Shown here: one piece after another, positions 1 through 7,079 of the stretch
How the letters are laid out: every line of letters begins with the position of its first letter
Numbering within the stretch: position 1 is the stretch's first letter
DNA from: a virus
IMG/VR virus record: IMGVR_UViG_3300046804_003070
Location: 1 to 31,372 of that record
Length of the DNA: 31,372 nt
Reading direction: 5' to 3' (one strand)
Position numbers and translations under genes: made by a program
The notes under the pieces: model-generated
The model's input: only the letters and a program-made list of their open reading frames with translations
The model's database searches: none
Told to the model about the DNA's origin: nothing

Positions 1-404
1 AAGTTACACGTGAGTATGAAGCCGCAGTTCCTTGAGAACTCCTCCATGAAATTGCGTAGAGCTGGCTGTGTAGAGTTGGCGTTAAGGTAGTCGGCTTCGT
101 CGAGGATGACATACTTTCTTCCCCCACCAAAAGATACTGAGGAAGCAAATTGTTGGATGTCGTTCCGGAGTGTGTCAATATTACCATTCATCGATCCATT
201 GATTACAATATAGTCAGCTCCAATCTGTTCTAACATAGCTTTTGCTACTGTTGTTTTACCAACGCCAGCAGAACCTGTTAATAACAGATTAGGTATGTTT
301 CCACTATCTATAAAAGAGCTGAAGGTCTGCTTGAGACCTTCAGGTAATATACAATCATTAATTGTCTTTGGTCGATACTTTTCGACCCATAAGAACTCAT
401 CCAT
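1..404 (-). CDS. 44: Sliding-clamp loader small subunit gp44 (partial, N-terminal 134 residues)
   Basis: AAA+ ATPase that, with gp62, opens and loads the gp45 clamp onto DNA at the phage replication fork. The frame starts at ATG 404 (MDEFLWVEKYRPKTI) and runs off the left edge of the window. The N-terminal EKYRP motif, the Walker A segment GSAGVGKTT at about residues 43-51 and the Walker B/DEAD-type segment VILDEADY are all readable. It lies 5 nt downstream of the gp45 stop, the T4-family order 45-44. The missing C-terminal part prevents any check of the arginine finger or collar domain. Confidence 0.95.
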   Translation of the reverse strand, partial: MDEFLWVEKYRPKTINDCILPEGLKQTFSSFIDSGNIPNLLLTGSAGVGKTTVAKAMLEQIGADYIVINGSMNGNIDTLRNDIQQFASSVSFGGGRKYVILDEADYLNANSTQPALRNFMEEFSRNCGFILTCN

Positions 405-409
405 ATAAA

Positions 410-1075
410 TCACCCATTAAACGAGCTTGATGCTTCAGTAGCAACATAGTACATAATATTACTTGTTGACCATTTCGATAACCCTTTAGATGATATTTTA
501 ACATCATAGTTACCAGAAATCAACTTAATAATGTTATCTACTTTAAAGATCATATTGAATGACTTATTAGTCTCACCTACTTCAACAGAAAAGACATCAG
601 TAGATGGGTTCTTAGAATTGGTAGCAGTGACGGTGATGTGGTGGCTATCGCCCGTCACTGCAATTTCCGGCAACTGGAGAACATTAGAAGCTCTTACGAC
701 CTTCTGCAGCTCATCTTGAGAAATGGAGAACTCAACATCAGCAGCCGGAAAATTAATATCCTTGTTAGGATCAGGTGCTACAATCATAGAAGGGTCAGCA
801 TATGTATAGTTTACTGACTGTCTACCAGATACTACACTAACTTGAGTTTCGTTAAAAGTAAGTTCTGGTTCTTTGATTAGAGATAGCACACCTAGAAACT
901 TTGACAACTCATAGATAGCAAAACGTGTAGTGAACGTTTCATCTACGTTAGCTTTAGCATAAATGCTTCTTGTTGGTGACATAGTAGTAATAATGTTACC
1001 AGGATGTACCAACAAAGAAGGATTTATAGTTGAAAAGTTTTTCAGTACGTTAATAGTATTGTCACTTAATTTCAT
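410..1075 (-). CDS. 45: DNA polymerase sliding clamp gp45
   Basis: Trimeric processivity clamp for the phage DNA polymerase. In T4 it is also the DNA-tracking activator of late transcription together with gp55 and gp33. The 221-residue length is close to T4 gp45 (228). The N-terminal pattern KLSDNTINVLKNFSTINPSL and the following IYAKANV..F segment are typical of the family. It is the penultimate gene seen of a long minus-strand operon that starts with the modification genes, so clamp supply and DNA modification may be co-expressed. The presence of gp55 in the same window fits clamp-dependent late transcription. Start ATG 1075 follows the stop of the glycosyltransferase gene by about 15 nt. 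Confidence 0.95.
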   Translation of the reverse strand: MKLSDNTINVLKNFSTINPSLLVHPGNIITTMSPTRSIYAKANVDETFTTRFAIYELSKFLGVLSLIKEPELTFNETQVSVVSGRQSVNYTYADPSMIVAPDPNKDINFPAADVEFSISQDELQKVVRASNVLQLPEIAVTGDSHHITVTATNSKNPSTDVFSVEVGETNKSFNMIFKVDNIIKLISGNYDVKISSKGLSKWSTSNIMYYVATEASSSFNG

Positions 1076-1090
1076 AATATAGTAGTCCTA

Positions 1091-1954
1091 TCACTTCTTG
1101 CGAGCGTGTTTAATTTGAGAAGGATCGGCTGTTGCACTAGCACCAATAGAAGCCAATGCAGCAAGTTTACCACCGAATGTATAGAAACCTGCATGCTGTA
1201 AATGCATCCAAGGACACAACCATACTTTCATACCAATCTTTCTTGAGTTCTGACAGAAGAGATAATCTTCTGATAGATAACGCTCAGATGCAGGATCAAC
1301 TTCTGCTTGAAAGTACATACCAATACGACGTGAACCGTCAAACTCAGCTGTACGAACGTGATCAGGTTTGTACATAATGTTAGGTATACTCTTAGCATAA
1401 TTTTCAAAAGTAGTACGGCGAATCATCATAAACCCTGTACCAATCTCTAACACTTCTGCAGGCTCATCTAAACGAATTGATTTAGATGATTGACCTGGAT
1501 CAATGACTGGGTTAAACACAAAGTCACCTACGAAGTCTTCAAGCACGTTAGGGTTCTCATCTGCTACACCACGATCAACAGCCTGTTTAATCTTTTCCCA
1601 AGTAATACATTTCTTAGGATAAGCACCACCGATAATATCATATGGTGATTCATCTGTCTGTAATGCAAGAAGTGCAAGAACGTCTTGAGGGTTAAATCCA
1701 ATATCAGAGTCAATAAACAAGAGATGTGTATAACCTGAACGAAGGAACTCATCTACACAGTAATTACGTGCACGAGTAATAAGTGACTCGTTAAACAAAA
1801 AGTATGATTTCATTTCAATACCATACTTAAGACATGCAGCAGTAAGATCACACATTGCACGTGCATACATACCATTACATTGACCACCATACATCGGTGT
1901 AGCTACAAATAACTTTTTCTTCTGTAGCTCTTCTACCTTAATTTGTAATTCCAT
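1091..1954 (-). CDS. GT-A fold glycosyltransferase-like protein
   Basis: Predicted nucleotide-sugar-dependent glycosyltransferase of the GT2-like GT-A fold, 287 residues. Visible features are an N-terminal beta strand (KLFVATPMYGG), the NESLITRARN segment at about 55-64, and a hydrophobic strand ending in D82-S-D84, the expected metal/nucleotide-binding DxD motif. A C-terminal part contains SEDYLFC and the aromatic-rich WLCPWMHLQHAG. The acceptor is not shown by sequence. The gene sits between a small unknown gene and the clamp gene in the operon that also carries DpdA, so DNA hypermodification is possible. Such proteins also decorate virion or host surface glycans in other phages. No signal peptide or membrane segment is seen. 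Confidence 0.7.
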   Translation of the reverse strand: MELQIKVEELQKKKLFVATPMYGGQCNGMYARAMCDLTAACLKYGIEMKSYFLFNESLITRARNYCVDEFLRSGYTHLLFIDSDIGFNPQDVLALLALQTDESPYDIIGGAYPKKCITWEKIKQAVDRGVADENPNVLEDFVGDFVFNPVIDPGQSSKSIRLDEPAEVLEIGTGFMMIRRTTFENYAKSIPNIMYKPDHVRTAEFDGSRRIGMYFQAEVDPASERYLSEDYLFCQNSRKIGMKVWLCPWMHLQHAGFYTFGGKLAALASIGASATADPSQIKHARKK

Positions 1955-1967
1955 TTTTTATTTCCTT

Positions 1968-2156
1968 TTACCACGAACCATCGTCAACGATGAATTCTAT
2001 TCTAAACATTAATACATTAATAATTAAATGATGCATCTTTGGTCCTAAATCATTAGGAGGAAGATACTTTGCCTTTAATCTCCACTCACAGGGATTAAGA
2101 ATAAACACTATTACAAGATTAGACCATCTAAGATAATTAAGTATATTTTTGATCAT
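1968..2156 (-). CDS. Small protein of unknown function
   Basis: A 62-residue frame starting at MIKNILNYLRWS (ATG 2156). An in-frame ATG 30 nt further upstream (2186) is also possible, but it would overlap the dUTPase-like gene by 50 nt instead of 20. The chosen ATG follows a GGTAAAG stretch that could act as a weak ribosome-binding site. The product has a hydrophobic N-terminal half (SNLVIVFILNP) and a basic middle, but no motif I recognise. Support is position in the operon, packing between two real genes and plausible composition only. Confidence 0.45.
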   Translation of the reverse strand: MIKNILNYLRWSNLVIVFILNPCEWRLKAKYLPPNDLGPKMHHLIINVLMFRIEFIVDDGSW

Positions 2157-2643
2157 GCGCTTTACCAATACCATAATCACCATCATACTTCTTGAGAGAT
2201 TGTGATGTAAAGAGAAGGAACTGTCCTACTCTCGTTCCCTTTTTAATCTTTGCAGGAGCAGTTACATGGAGAGCACCAGCCATAACGCCATGATAACCAG
2301 AGTCGTATAGACCACTAGTAATAAACAGCCCATTGCGATTAAGAGTTGATCTGGTGATAACCCAACCCGCTTCATCCGGCCCAACATGAATAATATTCTC
2401 CATAATAATTTCATAAGCACCAGGACTTAAATACCAATAACCCTCGGCATCTGGTGTAAGCTCCCAAGATCCTCTATGCTCTTTAACTTCTTTACCATCT
2501 ACTTCGCCAATAGTAAACGTTTTAGATACATTCATTTGAAAAATTTTATCAACACGAAGATCTACTGCATTAGGTTGAATATCAGTCAATTCAACATTAG
2601 TAAGATTAGATTGAGTATCTTGTGCTGCAATATGAATCATCAT
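2137..2643 (-). CDS. dUTPase / dCTP deaminase superfamily protein
   Basis: A 168-residue protein of the trimeric dUTPase/Dcd fold, which limits dUTP or converts dCTP for dTTP supply. Motif 1 is PNAVDLRVD (24-32), motif 2-like TRSTLNRNGL (97-106), and motif 3 GLYDSGYHG (111-119) with the aspartate D114 expected of dUTPases. The glutamate used by dCTP deaminases in the strand after motif 3 is not present (the segment reads GVMAGALHV), so a dUTPase-like role is more likely than deamination. Residues AKIKKGTRVGQFLLF match the strand pairing at the end of the fold. Start ATG 2643 overlaps the QueC stop by one base (TAATG). The gene lies within the deazaguanine cluster and probably serves nucleotide-pool quality during replication. 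Confidence 0.75.
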   Translation of the reverse strand: MMIHIAAQDTQSNLTNVELTDIQPNAVDLRVDKIFQMNVSKTFTIGEVDGKEVKEHRGSWELTPDAEGYWYLSPGAYEIIMENIIHVGPDEAGWVITRSTLNRNGLFITSGLYDSGYHGVMAGALHVTAPAKIKKGTRVGQFLLFTSQSLKKYDGDYGIGKAHDQKYT

Positions 2644-3470
2644 TAGTGGGCTCCGCTACTCTGATATTCATCAATAACTTTTTGTCCATGCTCTCTAGCT
2701 ACTTCCCAAACTACTGGTCCTGTTTCATCTGCATATGCAACTGGGTCAGGTCTTCCTAGCTTAATAAATGCTTCGATACGTTCAATAGATGATGAAGATT
2801 TATAATCTGAATACCATACGTCACCTAGCTTGATAGGCTTGTACGATGTATTAGTATTAGAATAGACTGTATCAAAATCTAAATCAAGCTCTTTACAAAG
2901 TTCAAGACCATCTTTTAGAATACCATACTTATCAGTATGAAGGTAAGGTGTAAAGTATGTTACTAGTTCTGAGTCCCAATTACCAATTCTAAATGCATGA
3001 TCATCTGCTTCACGGAACTCTGGACGACAGTCAGGATAAATTGCATGGTCACCAGAATGAATACCTAAAGCAATTGCAGTTGTTTCTTTATTCTTTGCTG
3101 CAGCTGAAAGTGCTACTGCTTGTACAAGTGAAGCAAAGATCTTATTACGATTAGGTACAACTGTTTGCTTCATTGTATCTTCTGCATAATGACCTTCCGG
3201 TACATCTGCACCACCTTCAACAAGAGTAGAATTAAGAAGAGCTGTAATACCGTCAATCTTAATAACTTGGTATTTAAACCTATGGTTTCTAGAGTGTAGA
3301 TACTTTATAAGCGATGCAGCTCTTTCTAACTCTACTCTATGCTTCTGTCCATAGTCAAATGAGACTGCAGTTACTGAACCACTAGTCTTATATGCTTCTG
3401 ATAAACAGCGGAGTAAAAGAGTAGATGAATCCATACCGCCGCTAAGTGAAACTACTAAATTCTTAAACAT
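2643..3470 (-). CDS. queC: QueC-like 7-cyano-7-deazaguanine (preQ0) synthase lacking zinc cysteines
   Basis: ATP-dependent enzyme converting 7-carboxy-7-deazaguanine to preQ0. The 275-residue protein has the PP-loop SGGMDSS (10-16), the Y40-GQKH motif, VPNRN (105-109) and the QueC signature GIHSGDHAIYPDCRPEF (136-152). The C-terminal zinc-site region, normally holding four cysteines in a SC...CGxCxxC pattern, reads YSNTNTSY ... YSDYKSSSSIER (203-231) with no cysteine. Only three cysteines (22, 148, 192) exist in the whole protein. The gene is 12 nt downstream of queF, with GGAG before the ATG. Either the zinc is structurally dispensable here or the enzyme belongs to a zinc-free variant. Identity as QueC is firm from the other motifs. 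Confidence 0.9.
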   Translation of the reverse strand: MFKNLVVSLSGGMDSSTLLLRCLSEAYKTSGSVTAVSFDYGQKHRVELERAASLIKYLHSRNHRFKYQVIKIDGITALLNSTLVEGGADVPEGHYAEDTMKQTVVPNRNKIFASLVQAVALSAAAKNKETTAIALGIHSGDHAIYPDCRPEFREADDHAFRIGNWDSELVTYFTPYLHTDKYGILKDGLELCKELDLDFDTVYSNTNTSYKPIKLGDVWYSDYKSSSSIERIEAFIKLGRPDPVAYADETGPVVWEVAREHGQKVIDEYQSSGAH

Positions 3471-3482
3471 ACAATATCTCCA

Positions 3483-4430
3483 TTATTGTCTTAGTGTTTT
3501 CATGTTAAGTTTATGTGATATAGATAGACCATTTGCATACATCATAAGTGTATCATGATCAGTTGCACGTGCAGGGTTAATATCAATACCACCACGACGT
3601 GTATACAAACAGGCTACGAAAAGTTTATCTGGACCTAAAAGGTCATACAGTCTCTTGTAAATGCATTCACAGATCTCTTCATGGAAGTGATTTTCACGGC
3701 GCATTGAGACAATATACTGTAGAAGAGATTCTGGTGTTACTGTTTTGTTACCCTTAATTGAAATATAAACATCACCCCAGTCAGGTTGATTAGTAACACG
3801 GCAGTTAGAACGAAGAACTGCTGAACGCCAATTATGTTCTGCAGTTGATACTGTATCTACTACTTCTAAAATATCTGGTGATTCATTATACTGATTAAAT
3901 ACAATAGACTCTACATTGACATGATACTCAAGAGGTATAAACTCATTATGCATATCAAAAGAGATAGGTGTAGTCATCTGCGAACCTTCATTACAGAATG
4001 AAATCTGCAATTGAGTTTTATCTTCTAGACCTAATGCTTTCGCAACGTCTTCTTGAATCCGATCTTCTGCAGTATAGATTGCACCATCGACACTATCACC
4101 AAGTCTTGCCATATTGTATGAGTTCATATAAAGTTTAAGTGACTTTGACTCTACAATATTAGGAGAATTAGATGGATAAACACAACGAATGACACCACAG
4201 ATAGGAAACCCATTTGTAGTAAGAGTGGAAAACTCATAACAATTCCATGTATCAAAGCCAGTGAAAGGCAAATTATTATCATCAATACCGTAAGCGGTAC
4301 GATTAAGATGACGAGGTACACCGACCAATAGAGAAGGATCAATGTTATCAGGAGTAACATAAGGTTTAACAACAGAACCATCTCCAGCCTTCCCTAGATG
4401 TACTGATGCAATATCTTCAATCTTTACCAT
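3483..4430 (-). CDS. queF: QueF, NADPH-dependent preQ0 reductase (bimodular type)
   Basis: Reduces the nitrile of preQ0 to the aminomethyl group of preQ1. The 315-residue length and motif layout match the two-module (E. coli-like) class. The N-terminal half has LLVGVPRHLNR, GFDTWNCYE and the QueF signature ESKSLKLY (94-101). The C-terminal half has SNCRVTNQPDWGD with the nucleophile C210 and acid D217, NHFHEE (247-252) and YTRRGGIDINP. ATG 4430 was chosen because family homology begins there and a GAGG lies about 9 nt upstream; the upstream extension of the frame does not resemble QueF. It overlaps the DUF3310-like gene by 14 nt. Its presence says the pathway runs to preQ1, not only preQ0. 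Confidence 0.96.
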   Translation of the reverse strand: MVKIEDIASVHLGKAGDGSVVKPYVTPDNIDPSLLVGVPRHLNRTAYGIDDNNLPFTGFDTWNCYEFSTLTTNGFPICGVIRCVYPSNSPNIVESKSLKLYMNSYNMARLGDSVDGAIYTAEDRIQEDVAKALGLEDKTQLQISFCNEGSQMTTPISFDMHNEFIPLEYHVNVESIVFNQYNESPDILEVVDTVSTAEHNWRSAVLRSNCRVTNQPDWGDVYISIKGNKTVTPESLLQYIVSMRRENHFHEEICECIYKRLYDLLGPDKLFVACLYTRRGGIDINPARATDHDTLMMYANGLSISHKLNMKTLRQ

Positions 4431-4659
4431 TTTTCTTTTCCTCATACGCAATTGCAAATTCAATAAACTTAGCAGCCTTTTTAAGATCTTGCAATACAGG
4501 ATCTTTATTACCTGCTCTCCAAATATACTTAAATGCTTGAAAGCGATTATAATCTGTAAATATACTATTAGTAGAAGTCTTACACAACTCCTCAATCACA
4601 TCAATACATTCATACTTACTATCACCCTTATAGTGACTAGGTCTAATAGCATCAGACAT
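4417..4659 (-). CDS. DUF3310-like protein (SaV-like)
   Basis: An 80-residue protein starting at MSDAIRPSHYKGD. It shows the family pattern HYKG...ECIDVIEEL near the N-terminus, FKYIWRAGNK in the middle and DLKKAAKFIE near the end, as in the DUF3310 proteins common in phages. The family has no established biochemical function; annotation as a nucleotide kinase in databases is not supported by a P-loop here. It overlaps the formyltransferase gene by 8 nt upstream and queF by 14 nt downstream, so it is translationally coupled inside the deazaguanine operon. A role there would be inference only. Confidence 0.8.
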   Translation of the reverse strand: MSDAIRPSHYKGDSKYECIDVIEELCKTSTNSIFTDYNRFQAFKYIWRAGNKDPVLQDLKKAAKFIEFAIAYEEKKNGKD

Positions 4660-5185
4660 CAATATGCTCCGGTAGAAATTCAATCCATGATTGTAGTGAA
4701 CAATCCTTAAGTGTATTATAAAGCTCTTCTTTAGTAATGCAAGTATTATCTCTAAGAACACTATGAACTACTTCACCTTCATCTACACCCTCGGTAACTC
4801 TATGAATAACTGAACCTATAGTATGATACTTGGCATGACCTTCCCATGTCTTCTCTTGAGGGTCTTTACCTTTAAGTTCAGGGTGTAAGTGAATAGCTGC
4901 AGGATGACCATTATAAATGTCGTGAATCTCAACTATATCTCTAGGAATGATCTTAAGGTAGCCATGTAACGTAACAAAACATCTCTGTCTTGTAAAACGT
5001 AAACCATTATGAATAGCTTCAAAGTTCATAATAGTAACCTTGTCTACAGGTATATTATGAGACCATTGATCTTCATTTTTATTGTTAGTAATAATTTCTG
5101 TAGGCCAAACATTAAAGTGATCACAGATCTTCTTAAGTTCACTTCCTGTCTGACTAAAGAGTGCTATCCAGGGTCTCAATTGCAA
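4652..5185 (-). CDS. PurN/Fmt-like formyltransferase, candidate dPreQ1 formyltransferase (DpdN)
   Basis: A 177-residue protein with the 10-formyl-tetrahydrofolate transferase fold. It has a first strand WIALFSQTGSEL, HGYLKIIP (74-81), the catalytic N92-x-H94-P motif (YNGHP), a HPELKGKDPQ loop (101-110), TIGSVIHRV (122-130) and the conserved aspartate D135 in VDEGEVV. It overlaps the end of the DpdA-type gene, which strongly suggests the substrate is preQ1 in DNA. Formylation gives the known modification 7-(formylamino)methyl-7-deazaguanine, and the enzyme predicted for that step is called DpdN. No ATG precedes the first strand: translation must start at TTG 5185 or at TTG 5179, which overlaps the DpdA stop as TTGA. 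Formylation of a nucleotide sugar is an alternative, less favoured by context. Confidence 0.82.
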   Translation of the reverse strand: MQLRPWIALFSQTGSELKKICDHFNVWPTEIITNNKNEDQWSHNIPVDKVTIMNFEAIHNGLRFTRQRCFVTLHGYLKIIPRDIVEIHDIYNGHPAAIHLHPELKGKDPQEKTWEGHAKYHTIGSVIHRVTEGVDEGEVVHSVLRDNTCITKEELYNTLKDCSLQSWIEFLPEHIDV

Positions 5186-5967
5186 AACTTTCTAAACTGT
5201 TCTACGTTACCTTTAATAAACTCAAGTTGCATATCCGTTACTTCTTCTGACATATACTCAATAAGCTTAGTTGAGATCTTCTCATCAAGACCGGTAGGAC
5301 GATATTGAACACCATTTAATCCGTGAACAATAGGATTAGAAGTATCCACAGAATCAATCCAGCTGTAATCTTTATAAGCAGTAAACTCTTGAGGAAGACC
5401 GCAACCGAGAAGGTGATGAGGCTTGTTAGTATCAATAACACCATCATCGAGTAAATCTCTCAAAAGCTTTTGACGACCAAACATCCAGGCTGCATACTTG
5501 TTAATAGGTTTAAGGTTTTCTGTTGATGCAATATAATATGAGTAATCAAAAGAGATTGCAACTTTATCTACACGAGGTGCAATGTCTTTATAGCAATCAA
5601 CTATCTCTTTATAAGTCTTCCCTTGTACCACTCCAATAGACTTGATAGAAGGATTGACTGCATACTTTGCAAGCCATTTATCCATCTTACGAAGAGTACC
5701 AAGTGTATCTTCTAGAATGTCAGGTATAATATACCAAGTAGGTTGTAACTTTTCAATCCACTTAAAGTATACATCGCCGTCAAATGACTCACCTAACTCA
5801 AAGATAGAGTTATCAAGAACTACTTCACGTCCATTAATGACTGCATCCTTGAACATACGGTAGTATACCATATTAGATTCAAAAAGATGAACCAGCGCAT
5901 AATCATAATCAGTCATGCGCTGGATAGTAGGAAAAATACTTATAGGAGCTTCATGCGCAATTTTCAT
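5176..5967 (-). CDS. dpdA: TGT-like DNA transglycosylase (phage DpdA type)
   Basis: Predicted enzyme that exchanges guanine in phage DNA for a 7-deazaguanine base. The 263-residue product has the order of motifs expected of a tRNA-guanine transglycosylase-like barrel: VVLDNSIFELG (49-59), IIPDILED (80-87) with candidate catalytic D83, GVVQG (112-116), HLLGCG (185-190) resembling the base-binding glycine motif, and WIDSVDTSNP (203-212) with candidate aspartates. It is shorter than bacterial Tgt (about 370) and lacks the usual C-terminal zinc cysteines, as in small phage DpdA proteins. The neighbours FolE, QueD, QueE, QueC and QueF supply the base. Start ATG 5967 overlaps the GIY-YIG-like gene by 17 nt. 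Subfamily assignment (DpdA2 or other) cannot be made by eye. Confidence 0.83.
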   Translation of the reverse strand: MKIAHEAPISIFPTIQRMTDYDYALVHLFESNMVYYRMFKDAVINGREVVLDNSIFELGESFDGDVYFKWIEKLQPTWYIIPDILEDTLGTLRKMDKWLAKYAVNPSIKSIGVVQGKTYKEIVDCYKDIAPRVDKVAISFDYSYYIASTENLKPINKYAAWMFGRQKLLRDLLDDGVIDTNKPHHLLGCGLPQEFTAYKDYSWIDSVDTSNPIVHGLNGVQYRPTGLDEKISTKLIEYMSEEVTDMQLEFIKGNVEQFRKFCN

Positions 5968-6325
5968 TCAATACACCTTTATTCATAATAGCAAAGATCT
6001 GTTGAATCTCATCATAGTTCCATTTGCGCATTTCTGTAATGCCAGAAATTTGATCTGGTTCATACCAATTATGAAATTTATTTTCTTTGCCTTTTATAGT
6101 ATCCATTATTAGCTTTTCTAATGATAATGCTTCTTCTTCTGTTTCACAATAAACAGAATGCATTACTTTAATGTCAGTAAAGTAGTTACTAATAGGATAA
6201 GGCTCATCAGAACCTCTATACATAAGTCTATCCATAGCATCTCTAGACTTAGTAATACCTACTTTATATACTACTTTAGGTATAGCGGTAGTACGTTTAA
6301 GTTTAGCCAAATAAACTTTATACAT
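5951..6325 (-). CDS. GIY-YIG-like (T5orf172-type) nuclease domain protein
   Basis: A 124-residue single-domain protein. The arrangement VYLAKL (4-9), then VVYKVGIT (18-25), an arginine R33 in MDRL, a glutamate-rich helix EEEALSLEKLI with E70, and NWYEP (87-90) matches the order tyrosine-YIG-Arg-Glu-Asn of the GIY-YIG fold. The short VKIGIT-like form seen in T5orf172/MUG113 domains fits best. Such domains occur in homing endonucleases and in host-directed nucleases. The gene overlaps the PD-(D/E)XK-like gene upstream (8 nt) and DpdA downstream (17 nt). It is therefore embedded in the operon and not inserted like a free-standing homing endonuclease. Function is inferred. Confidence 0.5.
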   Translation of the reverse strand: MYKVYLAKLKRTTAIPKVVYKVGITKSRDAMDRLMYRGSDEPYPISNYFTDIKVMHSVYCETEEEALSLEKLIMDTIKGKENKFHNWYEPDQISGITEMRKWNYDEIQQIFAIMNKGVLNENCA

Positions 6326-6767
6326 AATGAATCATCCAATCCATTACTAGATTAGTATTTTTAACTTTCCTTTTATCTTCACTATTAAGTGATGGTGAAT
6401 AAAGAAATTCATTATTAGCAAGATCTGCTTTTTTATAAAACTCATCATGTGGTATTTTAGACACAAACTGATTGAAACGATCTACAATCTTAAGAGTATC
6501 AAATCTATTTTCTTTACCTACAATACCTTTCATACGAATATATTCATTCGAATGTATATTTACTACTTTTACTTCTACGCGCTCTCCAGTCTTAGGATCA
6601 TAATGATCATAACCTGGATTATGAGAAGATGTCAAAATATGACCATCTTCTTTTGCACTCATATGTTCAATAATAATTGCTGCAAATGTAGCGTTAGTTT
6701 TGATTAACTCTTCTAAATTTTTACTAGCATACTTTTTAATTTGGGCATCTGTATATAAAAATGACAT
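6318..6767 (-). CDS. PD-(D/E)XK-like nuclease candidate, otherwise unknown
   Basis: A 149-residue protein. Helix-rich N-terminus with E34 (IIIEHMSAK), then GYDHYDPKTGERVEVKVV (52-69), in which D54 and E65-x-K67 are spaced like the PD-(D/E)XK catalytic core D-(9-20)-ExK on adjacent strands. A further segment FDTLKIVDRF (88-97) could be the next strand. No zinc finger or coiled coil is seen. It begins at ATG 6767, 1 nt after the preceding gene's stop, and overlaps the GIY-YIG-like gene by 8 nt. A DNA endonuclease is a reasonable guess, but motif evidence from one sequence is weak. Confidence 0.5.
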   Translation of the reverse strand: MSFLYTDAQIKKYASKNLEELIKTNATFAAIIIEHMSAKEDGHILTSSHNPGYDHYDPKTGERVEVKVVNIHSNEYIRMKGIVGKENRFDTLKIVDRFNQFVSKIPHDEFYKKADLANNEFLYSPSLNSEDKRKVKNTNLVMDWMIHYV

Positions 6768-6768
6768 G

Positions 6769-6981
6769 TTACTTAACCTTCATTCCATAGCCTGAAAAGG
6801 CAAAATTGGTTGCAAATGTATCTAAACGTTTACCAGATAGAGTCTGTATATCTCTAAGTGCCTTAACCTTAGTATCGGTTTTAGCATGAGATACTGCAAG
6901 CAATTCTTTGAAGGCTTCTCGTTTTTGTTCAGTAGTCTCTGACTTCCAAACTTTTTGTACGTATTTGTCTAGATTAATCAT
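6769..6981 (-). CDS. Small early protein of unknown function, first gene behind promoter P1
   Basis: A 70-residue protein starting MINLDKYVQKVWKSE, rich in charged helices and ending GYGMKVK. I do not recognise a domain. The upstream ATG at 6996 is part of an ATGGAG string whose GGAG would serve as ribosome-binding site for ATG 6981. The same layout occurs in the first plus-strand gene behind the sister promoter, so the downstream ATG is preferred; starting at 6996 would add MEKLP. It is the first gene behind a sigma70-type promoter whose leader is shared with the plus-strand island, which marks it as an early gene. Confidence 0.7.
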   Translation of the reverse strand: MINLDKYVQKVWKSETTEQKREAFKELLAVSHAKTDTKVKALRDIQTLSGKRLDTFATNFAFSGYGMKVK

Positions 6982-6997
6982 AGGTAATTTCTCCATT

Positions 6998-7053
6998 TTT
7001 TACCTGGTCTTCTAGCGACAATTAATCATAGTATATTTTTAATAAAAATGCAA
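6998..7053 (-). promoter_or_regulatory. Early-type sigma70 promoter P1 with shared leader
   Basis: On the minus strand TTGCAT (7048-7053) and TATGAT (7025-7030) are separated by exactly 17 nt, close to the sigma70 consensus. From 7025 down to 6998 the sequence is identical over 28 nt to 17294-17321 on the plus strand, starting TTAATTGTCGCTAGAAGACC. Transcription would start near 7018 and lead into the operon running from the 70-residue gene through the PD-(D/E)XK-like, GIY-YIG-like, DpdA, formyltransferase, QueF and QueC genes to gp45/gp44. Confidence 0.8.
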
Positions 7054-7064
7054 CTGATAAAAAA

Positions 7065-7079
7065 CTCAATGATTTCAAT
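7065..7079 (+). repeat. 15-bp upstream element, copy 4
   Basis: CTCAATGATTTCAAT preceded by an A-run, identical to the two copies at 17201-17215 and 17227-17241. It lies between the folE stop codon and the -35 box of P1, about 11 nt upstream of that -35. Its recurrence only at early-type promoters suggests a protein-binding site. Confidence 0.7.

Noticed and set aside
4431-4595. Longer N-terminal extension of QueF
   Set aside because: The extra 55 residues do not look like QueF, would overlap the DUF3310-like gene across most of its length, and a ribosome-binding site stands before the inner ATG.
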